DNA of 32,950 bases from Deltaproteobacteria bacterium (GCA_030672385.1 DAOVGN010000094.1:1-32950); one strand, 5' to 3'. Positions 1 through 10,193 are shown, counted from the stretch's first letter. The notes: generated by a model from the letters alone, not told the origin. A program made the numbers and translations.

Positions 1-58
<58 letters not shown>

Positions 59-61
59 GTC

Positions 62-1003
62 CCCAGCTATGTTCGCGGATCCCCCAAGGGGATCTATATC
101 TACGTGAATGGGCGCTACATCAGAGACAAATTGATCTCCCACGCTATCTCAGAGGCATACCGGAGATTTATCCCCGCCAGGATGTACCCGGTGGTCATCC
201 TCTCACTCTCTGTCCCCTTGCCTGAAGTGGATGTCAACGTCCACCCGACGAAGATGGAGATCCGCTTCAGGAGTGTGGAGGAGGTACACCGTTTGGTCTC
301 AGGTTCCATAAGGCGCGCATTGGGTCGCCCTCCAGAGGACAGAGCCCAGGAGTACTTGGAGGTGAAAGAGGCCTTTTTACCTTATATGATCCCTTCTTAC
401 ACAACTGGTAGTGAGGGGATCTCTCCCCCCTCTTGGCGGATGGTGGGACAGATTAAAGGGACCTACATCGTGGTGGAGGGGGAGGAGGGGGTGATGATCA
501 TCGACCAACATGCAGCCCATGAGAGGATCCTCTACGAAAGGTTGAAGACCTCTCTACAGGGGAAGATGTTGCCCCAACAGCGTTTCCTCCTCCCCCAGCT
601 CATCGAGGTAAAAGGGGAGGAGATGCAAACACTCCTGGGGCATCGAGAGGAGCTGGGGAGATTGGGGCTGGAACTGGAGGAGTTCGGGGATAGGACCTTT
701 GCCTTAAAGTCAATACCATTATTCCTGCAGGGAGAAGATATGCAGTCCCTCCTAGAGACCTTGAGTGAAGAGCTGGCGCAGTGGGGGGAGGGTGATGCAA
801 TAGAGCGCGTCTTGGATGGTATCTGTGTACTGTTGGCCTGCCGTGGGGCCATTAAGGCGAATAGGAGGCTACAAGAGGAGGAGGTGAGATCTCTCTTGAG
901 GGAGTGGGAGGAGGCTACACAACCTGTCACCTGCCCTCACGGGCGGCCCATCTTTGTCAGATGGAGTTGGAGGGAGTTCGAGGGATGGTTTAGGAGGGTT
1001 TAA
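62..1003 (+). CDS. mutL: DNA mismatch repair protein MutL, 5'-truncated
   Basis: Frame is open upstream of the listed GTG: PSYVRGSPKGIYIYVNGRYIRD; VNVHPTKMEIRF motif; C-terminal endonuclease motif DQHAAHERILYE (DQHA-X2-E-X4-E) and CPHGRPIF. Confidence 0.95.
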   Translation, partial: PSYVRGSPKGIYIYVNGRYIRDKLISHAISEAYRRFIPARMYPVVILSLSVPLPEVDVNVHPTKMEIRFRSVEEVHRLVSGSIRRALGRPPEDRAQEYLEVKEAFLPYMIPSYTTGSEGISPPSWRMVGQIKGTYIVVEGEEGVMIIDQHAAHERILYERLKTSLQGKMLPQQRFLLPQLIEVKGEEMQTLLGHREELGRLGLELEEFGDRTFALKSIPLFLQGEDMQSLLETLSEELAQWGEGDAIERVLDGICVLLACRGAIKANRRLQEEEVRSLLREWEEATQPVTCPHGRPIFVRWSWREFEGWFRRV

Positions 1004-2373
1004 AGGCCATATTTGGCCAATTTGTACCTCATTGCCCGGAAGTTTATCCCCAAAAGCTCGGCGGCCTTCTTTTTTACCCCCCCTGCCTGTCCCAAGGCCT
1101 TGATGATGAAGGCCTTTTCCAAATCCTCCACCACCCTGTTGAGGTCAAGCCCCTCCTCTGGGATCTCAATCGAGGGAGGAATGCTCCTGGAGATAATCCT
1201 TTCAGTGAGATAGGAACGGATGTGCCTTTCTGTGATCATCGGAGAGGTTTCCAGGGTTATGCCCCTCTCGATGATGTTCTCCAATTCCCTGACATTGCCG
1301 GGGAACTCGTAGCTCAACAGCAGCCCCAAGGCCTCAGGTGACATCCCCCCTATCTCCTTTCCCATATCTTGGCTGTATTTTCGAACGAAGTGATTGACCA
1401 ACAGCGGGATGTCCTCTTTACGCTCCCTCAGGGGGGGGAGCTTGACTTGTATCACGTTAAGGCGGTAGAAGAGGTCTTCGCGAAACTCACCTTTTACTAC
1501 CATCTGTTCCAGGTCTTGATTGCTGGCCGAGATCATCCTTACATCCACCTTGATATCCTCTATCCCCCCAACCCGTTTAAACTCACGTTCTTGGATCGCA
1601 CGCAGCAACTTCACCTGCAGGGGGAAAGAGAGTTCCCCTATCTCGTCCATGAAGAGGGTCCCCCCGTCGGCTACCTCTAGCAGGCCCCTCTTATTGGCAA
1701 TGGCCCCGGTGAAGGATCCCTTCATGTGACCAAAGAGTTCGCTCTCCAAGAGGTTTTCCGGGATGGCACCGCAGTTCAGGATGATAAAGGACCTATCTTT
1801 CCTGGGGCTATTGTAGTGGATGGCCTTGGCCACAAGCTCCTTCCCTGTGCCGCTATCCCCAGTGATCAATACATTGGCCTTGGTTTGAGAGACCTTTTCC
1901 ATCAGTTCGTATACCCGCTGCATCTTAGTGCCCTTACCTATGAGGTTCCAGAATTTATACCTCTCCTCCACCTCTTGGCGCAGGCGGATGTTTTCCTCGA
2001 GGAGGGTGCTCCTCTCCAGGGCCTTCTTGATGGTGAGTTTCACCTCATCTATCCGAAAGGGTTTGGTGACGTAGTCGTAGGCCCCCTCTTTCATAGCAGT
2101 GACCGCCCCCCCGGGAGAACCATGGGCGGTGATCATTATTACTACTGTATCAGGACTTAACTCTTTGGTTTTTCGCAAGACCTCAAAGCCGTCCACGCCG
2201 GGCATCTTGATATCGGTGAGGACCATACTGTAGAGGTTGTTTTCCAATAATTCCAAACTATTTTCCCCACTGGTAGTGCAGGTTACATCATATCCTTCCT
2301 TATTTAACATGATCTCCAAAAAATCACACATGTTCTTTTCATCATCGATTACCAGTATTTTTTGCTTCGCCAT
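1000..2373 (-). CDS. Sigma-54-dependent response regulator (NtrC/PilR family)
   Basis: Receiver domain (DDEKN, LTDIKMPG), AAA+ domain with GDSGTGKE Walker A and GSFTGA loop, C-terminal Fis-type HTH; follows a kinase gene in the pil operon. Confidence 0.93.
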   Translation of the reverse strand: MAKQKILVIDDEKNMCDFLEIMLNKEGYDVTCTTSGENSLELLENNLYSMVLTDIKMPGVDGFEVLRKTKELSPDTVVIMITAHGSPGGAVTAMKEGAYDYVTKPFRIDEVKLTIKKALERSTLLEENIRLRQEVEERYKFWNLIGKGTKMQRVYELMEKVSQTKANVLITGDSGTGKELVAKAIHYNSPRKDRSFIILNCGAIPENLLESELFGHMKGSFTGAIANKRGLLEVADGGTLFMDEIGELSFPLQVKLLRAIQEREFKRVGGIEDIKVDVRMISASNQDLEQMVVKGEFREDLFYRLNVIQVKLPPLRERKEDIPLLVNHFVRKYSQDMGKEIGGMSPEALGLLLSYEFPGNVRELENIIERGITLETSPMITERHIRSYLTERIISRSIPPSIEIPEEGLDLNRVVEDLEKAFIIKALGQAGGVKKKAAELLGINFRAMRYKLAKYGL

Positions 2374-2408
2374 CTTCGTTCCTCCGGCAGGTGGGATTCG
2401 TCAAGCGT

Positions 2409-4001
2409 TTATGAAGCGGGGAAGGTAAGGGTGAAGGTGGTACCACGATCAGATTGGCTCTCCACGGATATATCACCTTCATGGCTTTCCACTATTTTAT
2501 GCACAATAGAAAGCCCCAATCCTGACCCTCCCTCTTTGGTGGTGAAAAAGGGGTCGAAGACCCTATTTATTTCTTTCGTCGGGATCCCTTTGCCCGAATC
2601 CGAGATTAGGAGCATCACCTCCTGCCCCCCTCCATCCTTAAGAACCCTAACCTCCAACAGGCCTTTTCCATCCATGGCGTCGACAGCGTTGATGAAAAGG
2701 TTCCAAAGGACCTGTTGTAACTGTGAAGGGTCTCCTGTAATAGTGACATTTGGTTCTATAATTTTGGATAATTTTATTTCCTGTGTCCATTGCGGAGAAC
2801 GGGAGAAGACCTCCAGGGTATCGTCAACTAAGGCGCCGACATCCACCTCCTTTTTTTCGAGCTTCGGAGGATGCGCATAGAGCAGGAAATCGGTAATGAG
2901 ACGGTTCAGGCGGTTAGACTCTGCCAAGATGATCTCCATCAACTTTTCGGTGCTTTCACCCGCCTGGTCTTCCTCCTTTAGCAACTGGATGGCTCCACTT
3001 ATGGAGGCGAGGGGGTTGCGAATCTCATGGGCGATGCCGGCGGCCAGTTGACCGATAGTGGCCAATTTCTCCGACCTCCTCATGGATTCCTCCATCTCTT
3101 TTACGTGTGTGAGGTCCTGAAAGATGATGATCTTGCCTACCTCTTTGCCCTTGTGGTTCTTCAGGGGGGAGAAGGAGAACCCCAACCCTATCTCCCCTCC
3201 ATCAGGTCTCTGAAAGGTGATCTCCGTACGGGGGTGGGGTTTCCCAACAGACCCCTTTTCTATCTCGGGGAACAGGTCAGTTAGGGGGCGGTACCTGTGT
3301 TGAGAAATCCTAATGCCCAGGATCTCCTCCCCAGCCCGGTTCAGAAAGGTTATCCTTTCATCCAGGTCGATGGTCAGAAGCCCACTCTGGATACTCTGAA
3401 TTACATAGCGGTTAAAGGCCTCGAGACGACTGTAGTCCTCTCGAGTCTTCTTCAATTCCCCACCCCTCTTGCGGACCTCTTCAGCCAGATAGCCTGTGAG
3501 GTATCCCGCCAAATAGAGGCTCAAGATGGCGAGAAAGAGTTTATTTAGGAGATAGATGCTGTAATAGGGGAAATTAGAGGCAGAGGAAGGAATAACCCAA
3601 TAGTATTCCATGATTAAGAGGAGCCCGTAAGAGATACCGCAGGAGGAGGCCGCCATGAGCCCCCCTTGCCTCTCTAAGATGACCCCAGCTTCCAAGACCA
3701 CCAGGACATAGAGGGGGAAAAAGAAACTCAGACCACCACCTGTTACATAGACGATGCCCGTGATGCCCACAGCATCAGAAACGATTTGGAGATAGGTCAA
3801 GAGGGTGGTCTGTTCAATCTTCCGCAGGCCGAGGGCGAAGATGAAGGTGGTGACGTAGAGGAGGCCGATGAAGAAGTTGAAAAAGGTATAAGGCCCCCAA
3901 AAGATGAAGACCCCCTTGAGATGGAAGAGCAACCCCATGAGCAGTAATGCGGAGATGAGGGCGAGTCGATAGAAGACCAGTTTTTTCAGCCGCAGTTGCA
4001 T
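2409..4001 (-). CDS. Membrane PAS-domain sensor histidine kinase (PilS-like); likely start MQLRLKK at 4001 rather than 4070
   Basis: N-terminal hydrophobic helices, PAS region, H-box AAGIAHEIRNPLASISGA, N-box NLFINAVDAM, G-boxes DSGKGI and GGSGLGLSIV. Confidence 0.9.
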   Translation of the reverse strand: MQLRLKKLVFYRLALISALLLMGLLFHLKGVFIFWGPYTFFNFFIGLLYVTTFIFALGLRKIEQTTLLTYLQIVSDAVGITGIVYVTGGGLSFFFPLYVLVVLEAGVILERQGGLMAASSCGISYGLLLIMEYYWVIPSSASNFPYYSIYLLNKLFLAILSLYLAGYLTGYLAEEVRKRGGELKKTREDYSRLEAFNRYVIQSIQSGLLTIDLDERITFLNRAGEEILGIRISQHRYRPLTDLFPEIEKGSVGKPHPRTEITFQRPDGGEIGLGFSFSPLKNHKGKEVGKIIIFQDLTHVKEMEESMRRSEKLATIGQLAAGIAHEIRNPLASISGAIQLLKEEDQAGESTEKLMEIILAESNRLNRLITDFLLYAHPPKLEKKEVDVGALVDDTLEVFSRSPQWTQEIKLSKIIEPNVTITGDPSQLQQVLWNLFINAVDAMDGKGLLEVRVLKDGGGQEVMLLISDSGKGIPTKEINRVFDPFFTTKEGGSGLGLSIVHKIVESHEGDISVESQSDRGTTFTLTFPAS

Positions 4002-4014
4002 CTTCCCTCTTTGG

Positions 4015-5220
4015 CTAAAAGGTTCCGGCCATCTTGAAGATGGGCATGTACATTGCGATGACCAAGCCACCGATGACCACGCCCAAAAAGATCATCAGCA
4101 TCGGCTCGAGCATGGAGCTCAGGGTTGCCACGGCCATGTCCACTTCTTCCTCGTAGAAATCGGCGATCTTGATAAGCATGAGTTCTAGAGCCCCGGTGGT
4201 CTCACCCACCGAGATCATCTGGGTCACCATTACAGGAAAGACGCCGCTCTGGGCCAATGGTTCAGAGATGGTCTGCCCCTCACTGATACTGGTCCGTCCC
4301 TTCCGGATGGCCTGCTCCACCACCTTGTTCCCCGACGTCCCGGCCACAATGTTTAGGGACTCCAAGATGGGTACCCCACTGGTCACCAGGGTGGCCAGGG
4401 TTCGGGCAAACCTGGCGATAGCCACCTTCCTGATGAGTTCCCCAAAGATGGGGAATTTAAGGATGAATCCATCGATTTTGAGCCTTCCATTTTCCGTCTT
4501 GTAGTAGTATCTCAACGCAAAGGACAAGATCACAAAGAAGAGGATGATAAAGGGCATATATTTCTTGGCAAACCTGCTGATGCCGATGACGACCTGGGTG
4601 GGGAGAGGGAGAGCTACCCCCGTTCCTGCAAACAACTGCTCAAAGATCGGAATGACAAAGACCAAAAGGACGACGGTGACGATGATGGCTACAGAGACAA
4701 TCATGGCGGGATATACCAAGGCCGACTTGATCTTCCTTTTTAACTCCTCCATCTTTTCGATATGGGTGGCCAAGCGGTTGAGGATGACATCCAGATTACC
4801 AGATTCTTCCCCCGCCACTATTAGGTTGACGTAGAGGTGATCAAAGATGCGGGGATACTTCTGTAGGGCCGCCGCAAAGGTAGCTCCGGCCTCCACATCT
4901 TCCCTTACCCCCTTTATGGTTTCCTTAAAGGTCTCGTCTTCCTCTTGTTGGAATAAGATATCCAAGGATTGGACCAAGGGGAGACCCGCATCGATCATGG
5001 TGGCCAATTGACGGGTGAAGATCGCCAGGGACTTCTTTTTTACCTTTCCCTTCATGAAGGGGAGGGTAATCTTGATCTCCTTCCCCTTGGCGGCGATCTT
5101 GATAGGGATGATTTGCTGTTGTCTGAGGTAGGCCCTGATGGCCGTCTCATTGGGTCCCTCAAGTTCTCCCTTGCGAAATTCTCCGCGAGGGGTCCTCCCT
5201 TTCCAAATATATATTGGCAT
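4015..5220 (-). CDS. pilC: Type IV pilus inner-membrane platform protein PilC
   Basis: 401 aa; T2SSF repeats, FTRQLATMIDAGLPLVQSL and FARTLATLVTSGVPILESL; neighbours pilT and pilB. Confidence 0.94.
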   Translation of the reverse strand: MPIYIWKGRTPRGEFRKGELEGPNETAIRAYLRQQQIIPIKIAAKGKEIKITLPFMKGKVKKKSLAIFTRQLATMIDAGLPLVQSLDILFQQEEDETFKETIKGVREDVEAGATFAAALQKYPRIFDHLYVNLIVAGEESGNLDVILNRLATHIEKMEELKRKIKSALVYPAMIVSVAIIVTVVLLVFVIPIFEQLFAGTGVALPLPTQVVIGISRFAKKYMPFIILFFVILSFALRYYYKTENGRLKIDGFILKFPIFGELIRKVAIARFARTLATLVTSGVPILESLNIVAGTSGNKVVEQAIRKGRTSISEGQTISEPLAQSGVFPVMVTQMISVGETTGALELMLIKIADFYEEEVDMAVATLSSMLEPMLMIFLGVVIGGLVIAMYMPIFKMAGTF

Positions 5221-5237
5221 TGCGCCCTCTTTTTAGT

Positions 5238-6314
5238 CTACTTTTTCACCGAGGTCTCCCCCAATATCTGCCGAAACTCCTCCATGTTGGGGGATCTGCT
5301 CATGGCGTCATTGAGGGTGATAAGCCCCCTCTCGTAAAGGTTGATGAGGGATTGATTCATGGTCTGCATCCCAAACTTGAGTTGTCCCACCTGCATCTGC
5401 CCGTAGATCTGATGGACCTTGTCCTCCCTTATGAGATTGCGGATGGCAGGATTAGGGATCATGACCTCCAGGGCCAGGGTCAACCCCTTCTCGTTGGACC
5501 GGGGCAAGAGCTGTTGCGTGAGAATCCCCTCCAAGACAAAGGAGAGCATCGTCCTTACTTGAGGCTGCTGGTGGGGGGGGAAGACGTCGACAATCCTGTT
5601 TATGCTCTCAGCGCAGGAGTTGGTGTGCAGGGTGGCGAGGGTGAGGTGTCCAGTCTCGGCAATGGTGAGTGCCGCCTCTATTGTCTCCAAATCCCTCATC
5701 TCTCCGATAAGGACCACATCCGGGTCTTGACGGAGGATATGTTTCAGCGCCGCCTGAAAGCTAAAGGTATCTGAGTTTATCTCCCTCTGATTCACAACGC
5801 ATCCCTTATGTGTGTGGAGGTACTCGATGGGGTCTTCGATGGTGATGATGTGGGCGTTTCTCTCCTCATTTATCCTATCTATCATGGCGGCCAAGGTGGT
5901 GGATTTACCGCAGCCAGTGGGGCCTGTGACCAGGATGAGCCCCTTGGGTCTCCTATTTATCTCCTCTATGATGGGGGGGAGGCCCAATTCTTGAAAGGTC
6001 CTGATTTTATAGGGGATGGCTCTGATGGCCGCTCCCACCGCCCCCCTTTGGTGGAAGATGTTTCCCCTGAACCGGGACAGCCCCTTTATCCCAAATGAGA
6101 AATCGAGCTCGTGCTCCTCCTCAAAGCGGTGTTTCTGGGCATCGGTGAGGATGCTGTAGGTGAGCCTCTTGGTGTCGGCAGGGCCCAGAGGGGGAAGATC
6201 GAGGGGGATAAGTCTACTGTTCACCCGGATCTGGGGAGGGGTGGCGGTGGTAATATGGAGGTCCGTGGCCCCATGTTCGATCATCGTCCTGAGCAGATCC
6301 TGTAGGTCAGGCAT
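5238..6314 (-). CDS. pilT: Type IV pilus retraction ATPase PilT
   Basis: 358 aa; Walker A GPTGCGKSTT, Asp box, TGHLTLATLHTNSCAESINRIVDVFP. Confidence 0.93.
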   Translation of the reverse strand: MPDLQDLLRTMIEHGATDLHITTATPPQIRVNSRLIPLDLPPLGPADTKRLTYSILTDAQKHRFEEEHELDFSFGIKGLSRFRGNIFHQRGAVGAAIRAIPYKIRTFQELGLPPIIEEINRRPKGLILVTGPTGCGKSTTLAAMIDRINEERNAHIITIEDPIEYLHTHKGCVVNQREINSDTFSFQAALKHILRQDPDVVLIGEMRDLETIEAALTIAETGHLTLATLHTNSCAESINRIVDVFPPHQQPQVRTMLSFVLEGILTQQLLPRSNEKGLTLALEVMIPNPAIRNLIREDKVHQIYGQMQVGQLKFGMQTMNQSLINLYERGLITLNDAMSRSPNMEEFRQILGETSVKK

Positions 6315-6334
6315 GGCTAATCTTCCTATTGAGG

Positions 6335-8023
6335 TTATTCTGCAGTTACCCTGAGCACCTCTTCGATGGTGGTTACCCCTTGTTTGATCTTGGTGATCCC
6401 GCTATCCCTCAAGGTCTTCATCCCCGCCTGAACAGCCGCATTCTTGATCTCATGGGCAGGGGTCCTTCGTAGGATCAATTCCTTAATCTTTTCATTCACG
6501 GGCATCACCTCGAACAGGGATATTCTGCCGCTGTATCCGATGTTGCTGCAGCTACTGCAGCCGCGACCACGATAGCAGGTGAAATCGTAGACTTCCTCTT
6601 CTGGTATCCCAAGATCGATGATGGCGTTGGGGGGTACCTCGATGGATTCCTTGCACTCAGGGCAGATGATGCGAACCAGTCTCTGAGCGACCACCATGAT
6701 CGTCGATGAAGAGACGAGAAACGGTTCCACCCCCATATCCAGCAAACGGTTTATCGCACTGGGGGCGTCGTTGGTATGAAGGGTACTGAGGACCAGGTGC
6801 CCTGTCAAGGCGGCCTTTACCCCTATCTCGGCCGTCTCCAGGTCCCTGATCTCTCCCACCATGATGATGTCAGGGTCTTGGCGCAAAAATTCTCTGAGGG
6901 ACGTTGTGAAGTTTAGTCCAATGGCATCATGCATCTGGACCTGGTTTACCCCAGGGAGGTTGAACTCTATGGGGTCTTCCGCAGTACAGATGTTATCAGA
7001 GACCTGATTCAGCTCAGAGAGGACGGAATAGAGGGTGGTGGTCTTTCCGCTCCCGGTAGGTCCTGTAACTAAGATCATACCGAACGGTTTATGGATGGCC
7101 TTTCGGAATATCTCCAGCGCCTCAGGTTCGAAGCCCAATTTGGTCATATCTAGCTGGAGCTTCGCCTTGTCTAGGAGCCGCATGACCACCTTTTCTCCAA
7201 ATAGGATGGGGATAATCGATATCCGAAAATCCATCTCCCTGTTCTGCATCCTGATTAGGAAACGCCCACCCTGTGGGAGGCGCCTTTCGGCGATATCCAA
7301 TTGGGCCATAATCTTGACCCTGGAAATGAGAGCGTTCTTCATCTGGATGGGTGGCCTCATTACCTCATAGAGGATCCCATCGATTCTATATCTCACCCGA
7401 AAGTATCTTTCATATGGCTCCAGGTGTATGTCGCTGGCTCCTTTGCTGATGGCATCAGCAAGGATGAGGTTGACCAGTTTTATCACTGGGGCCTCTTCTG
7501 CGGTCTTTTCCAGTTCGCTGATGTCGAAGGTTTCTTCGTGACTCACCACCTCCATGCCTTCGTCCTCGAAACCAGAAAGGACCCCGTTGATGGAAGCGGT
7601 GGGATCAACGAACCTATCTATCGCCCCCCTGATGGCTGTCTCCGAGGCCACCAAGGCCTCAACATGATAGCCTGTACGGAACTTGATATCGTCTATCACC
7701 GAGACATCAAAGGGGTCAACCATTGCCAAATAAAGGGTGGAACCACTTCTGCGTACCGGGACTACTTGATTTTTATGCATAAACTCTTGCCCGATCAACT
7801 CCACCAGCTTGGGTTGCAACTCCATATCGTCGAGGTTTATGGAGGGGAGCCCATACCTTTTGTGGAGGAAACTTAGGAGGTCATCTTCCAAGAGAGATCC
7901 CAGCTCTATCAGGGCGGAACTCAAACTTACCCCCTTGAGCTTCTGCTCGTTCAGGGCCTGCTTGAGTTGGTCTTCAGTGATTATCTCTCCCCTTAAGAGG
8001 AGTTGTCCCAATCTGTCAGACAT
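6335..8023 (-). CDS. pilB: Type IV pilus assembly ATPase PilB
   Basis: 562 aa; N-terminal MshEN domain, GPTGSGKTTTLY, ASDIHLEP, tetracysteine CPEC...CSSC. Confidence 0.94.
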   Translation of the reverse strand: MSDRLGQLLLRGEIITEDQLKQALNEQKLKGVSLSSALIELGSLLEDDLLSFLHKRYGLPSINLDDMELQPKLVELIGQEFMHKNQVVPVRRSGSTLYLAMVDPFDVSVIDDIKFRTGYHVEALVASETAIRGAIDRFVDPTASINGVLSGFEDEGMEVVSHEETFDISELEKTAEEAPVIKLVNLILADAISKGASDIHLEPYERYFRVRYRIDGILYEVMRPPIQMKNALISRVKIMAQLDIAERRLPQGGRFLIRMQNREMDFRISIIPILFGEKVVMRLLDKAKLQLDMTKLGFEPEALEIFRKAIHKPFGMILVTGPTGSGKTTTLYSVLSELNQVSDNICTAEDPIEFNLPGVNQVQMHDAIGLNFTTSLREFLRQDPDIIMVGEIRDLETAEIGVKAALTGHLVLSTLHTNDAPSAINRLLDMGVEPFLVSSSTIMVVAQRLVRIICPECKESIEVPPNAIIDLGIPEEEVYDFTCYRGRGCSSCSNIGYSGRISLFEVMPVNEKIKELILRRTPAHEIKNAAVQAGMKTLRDSGITKIKQGVTTIEEVLRVTAE

Positions 8024-8034
8024 GGCTTCTTCCC

Positions 8035-8062
8035 TTTCCCCAAGGAGGTTTCCTCGGGGAAA
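8035..8062 (-). promoter_or_regulatory. 12-bp stem-loop in the pilB leader, abutting the ribosome-binding region
   Basis: Minus strand TTTCCCCGAGGA-AACC-TCCTTGGGGAAA, complementary with one G-U wobble, 12 nt from the ATG. Confidence 0.55.
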
Positions 8063-8120
8063 TTATCTTTTATCATTTTTAAGCCTTTATGTCAACATTT
8101 CTTTGCAATTTGAGTTTGTT

Positions 8121-8906
8121 TTATTCTATTTCCGCCCTCAAGTACTCAACAATGTCTCTCAGGGTGCTGACGATATCCTCTTCTTTGGAGAACTCGGAGG
8201 GCATCGATTCTAGGGTCAGCAGTCCCTTATAATTGAGCCGGCCCAATTGGAGGAGGAAGCGTGTCAAAGGCAGTTCCCCCCGGCCAGGCAGGAGGTGTTC
8301 CTTCCCGTGACCATAGTCGCTGAGGTGGATGTTCTTGATCCTCCCCGTGGCAAAAAAGGTGAAGAACTCATCGATGAAGAAGTCGACCTCATGGGTCCCC
8401 ATGTGGGTGCAGTCGAAGGTCAGGTAGAGGTTCCTCTCGGTAATGAATGCAATTAGGCTCTCGGTATCCCCCCAACTGTAGCCATTGAGCCTAAGCTCCC
8501 CCCCTACCAGCGGCATGTTCTCGATGGTGACAATTACATTATCCCTCCCCAATTCCTCTTGGAAGTCCTTAACACCCCTGAGCCAGTACCAGAAGCCGAG
8601 CTCCAGGTTGATCCAGGAAGGGGGGTGGAAATTTACTAAAGGGATGGAAAACGTCATGGCACACTCTATGGTTTTGAGGAGAGAACCCACCCTCCCCCTC
8701 CAGCCCTTATAGCGCATAAAGGGGGCATGGAGGGAGTAAACAGGTAGGATTTGGAGGAGTCTGGGAAGGGAGGAGATGATGCTTCTTTCACAGATTTTTT
8801 TGTTCAACACCAATTCTAGCCCATCAAAGCCAGCCTCTTTAGCGATGAGGAATGTCTCTTCGAGGGGATTGGTATACAGGGTACCGGTGGATAGGATGAT
8901 CCGCAT
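8121..8906 (-). CDS. Sugar phosphate isomerase/epimerase-like TIM-barrel protein (AP endonuclease 2 fold)
   Basis: MRIILSTGTLYTNPLEETFLIAKEAGFDGLEL..., TIENMP, LTFDCTHMGTH, IKNIHLSDYGHGKEHLLPGRGELP. Confidence 0.8.
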   Translation of the reverse strand: MRIILSTGTLYTNPLEETFLIAKEAGFDGLELVLNKKICERSIISSLPRLLQILPVYSLHAPFMRYKGWRGRVGSLLKTIECAMTFSIPLVNFHPPSWINLELGFWYWLRGVKDFQEELGRDNVIVTIENMPLVGGELRLNGYSWGDTESLIAFITERNLYLTFDCTHMGTHEVDFFIDEFFTFFATGRIKNIHLSDYGHGKEHLLPGRGELPLTRFLLQLGRLNYKGLLTLESMPSEFSKEEDIVSTLRDIVEYLRAEIE

Positions 8907-8964
8907 GGGAAGTCAATTTCTCCCTTAGTATTTTTGGGCGGAAGAAATTTATTATATTTTACTT

Positions 8965-8982
8965 TTACTACATATGTAATAA
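8965..8982. promoter_or_regulatory. Imperfect 18-bp palindrome between divergent genes
   Basis: TTACTACATATGTAATAA; perfect 10-bp core TACATATGTA. Confidence 0.4.
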
Positions 8983-9014
8983 TATGTCCAGCGAATGGCA
9001 AGGAGGAGGCAGAA

Positions 9015-10193
9015 TTGAAAGATAAAGTAAAAGTGGAGATGTCAGAGAGGATCGAGGGGCTTTCCCCTTATCTCTTTGCTGAGCTGGATCGCAGGAAGGT
9101 TGCATTAAGGGCTAAGGGGGTGGATATCATCGACTTGGGAGTGGGGGATCCCGATCTCCCCACCCCGAAGAGGATAGTAGAGAGGATGATGAAGGAGATC
9201 CTCAATCACCTGAACCACCGCTACCCTAGCTATGAGGGGTTGCGGGAGTTTAGGGAGGCAGTGAGTAGATGGTATGAGAGGAGGTTTGGAGTGGGGGTGG
9301 ACCCCGATGTTGAGGTCCTGGCCCTTATCGGTTCCAAAGAGGGCATTGCCCATATTCCCCTGGCCTTCCTCAACCCCGGTGATTGCTCTCTCATTCCCAG
9401 TCCTGGATATCCGGTCTATCATGCTGGTACGATCTTCGCAGGTGGGGAGTCCTTTTTCTTGCCCCTCTTGGAGGAGAGGGGATTTTTGCCTGATCTGGGT
9501 CAAGTTCCTCAGAGAGTGGCTGAGAAGGCCAAGCTTATCTTTATCAATTATCCCAATAACCCTACAGCAGCCGTGGCGGACAAGGAATTCTTCTCCGAGG
9601 TTGTGGCGTTTGCCCAACGTTACCACCTGATCGTCTGTCACGATGCGGCATATAGTGAGATCTTCTTCGATAGCTATTCCCCCACCAGTTTTCTGGAGGT
9701 AGATGGGGCCAAGGAGGTGGGGGTGGAATTTCACTCCCTATCTAAGACCTATAATATGACCGGTTGGCGTTTGGGCTTTGTGGTCGGGAACAGGGATGTT
9801 TTGGCTGGGCTTGGAAAGATCAAGACCAATATCGATTCGGGGGTTTTTCAGGCCATCCAGTGGGCAGGGATAGAGGCCTTAGGTGGTGATCAGTCCGATG
9901 TGGAGCAGATGCGCGAGATATATCAAAGACGACGCGATGTAATGGTCCAAGGACTCCGCAAGATGGGGCTGGAGGTGACCCCTCCCCTAGCCACCTTCTA
10001 TCTCTGGGTAAAGGTGCCCTCTGGCTATGATTCGGCCTCATTCACTTCACTGTTGCTCGATGAGGCAGGGGTGGTGGTCACTCCTGGAAGAGGCTTCGGA
10101 GAGGCGGGAGAGGGATATGTGCGCCTGAGCTTGACCGTACCGGAGTCCAGACTGGAGGAGGCGGTGGAGAGGTTTCAGCGTATCAGCCTCTAA
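9015..10193 (+). CDS. dapL: Class I/II aminotransferase, probable LL-diaminopimelate aminotransferase; likely TTG start after AGGAGG
   Basis: GVDIIDLGVGDPDLPTP, YPSYEGLREFREAV, NYPNNPT, SLSKTYNMTGWRLGF; AGGAGGAGG immediately upstream of TTG at 9015. Confidence 0.82.
   Translation: MKDKVKVEMSERIEGLSPYLFAELDRRKVALRAKGVDIIDLGVGDPDLPTPKRIVERMMKEILNHLNHRYPSYEGLREFREAVSRWYERRFGVGVDPDVEVLALIGSKEGIAHIPLAFLNPGDCSLIPSPGYPVYHAGTIFAGGESFFLPLLEERGFLPDLGQVPQRVAEKAKLIFINYPNNPTAAVADKEFFSEVVAFAQRYHLIVCHDAAYSEIFFDSYSPTSFLEVDGAKEVGVEFHSLSKTYNMTGWRLGFVVGNRDVLAGLGKIKTNIDSGVFQAIQWAGIEALGGDQSDVEQMREIYQRRRDVMVQGLRKMGLEVTPPLATFYLWVKVPSGYDSASFTSLLLDEAGVVVTPGRGFGEAGEGYVRLSLTVPESRLEEAVERFQRISL

Noticed and set aside
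9105-9734. 209-aa minus-strand ORF opposite the aminotransferase
   Set aside because: Antisense to an intact conserved CDS with no independent support.
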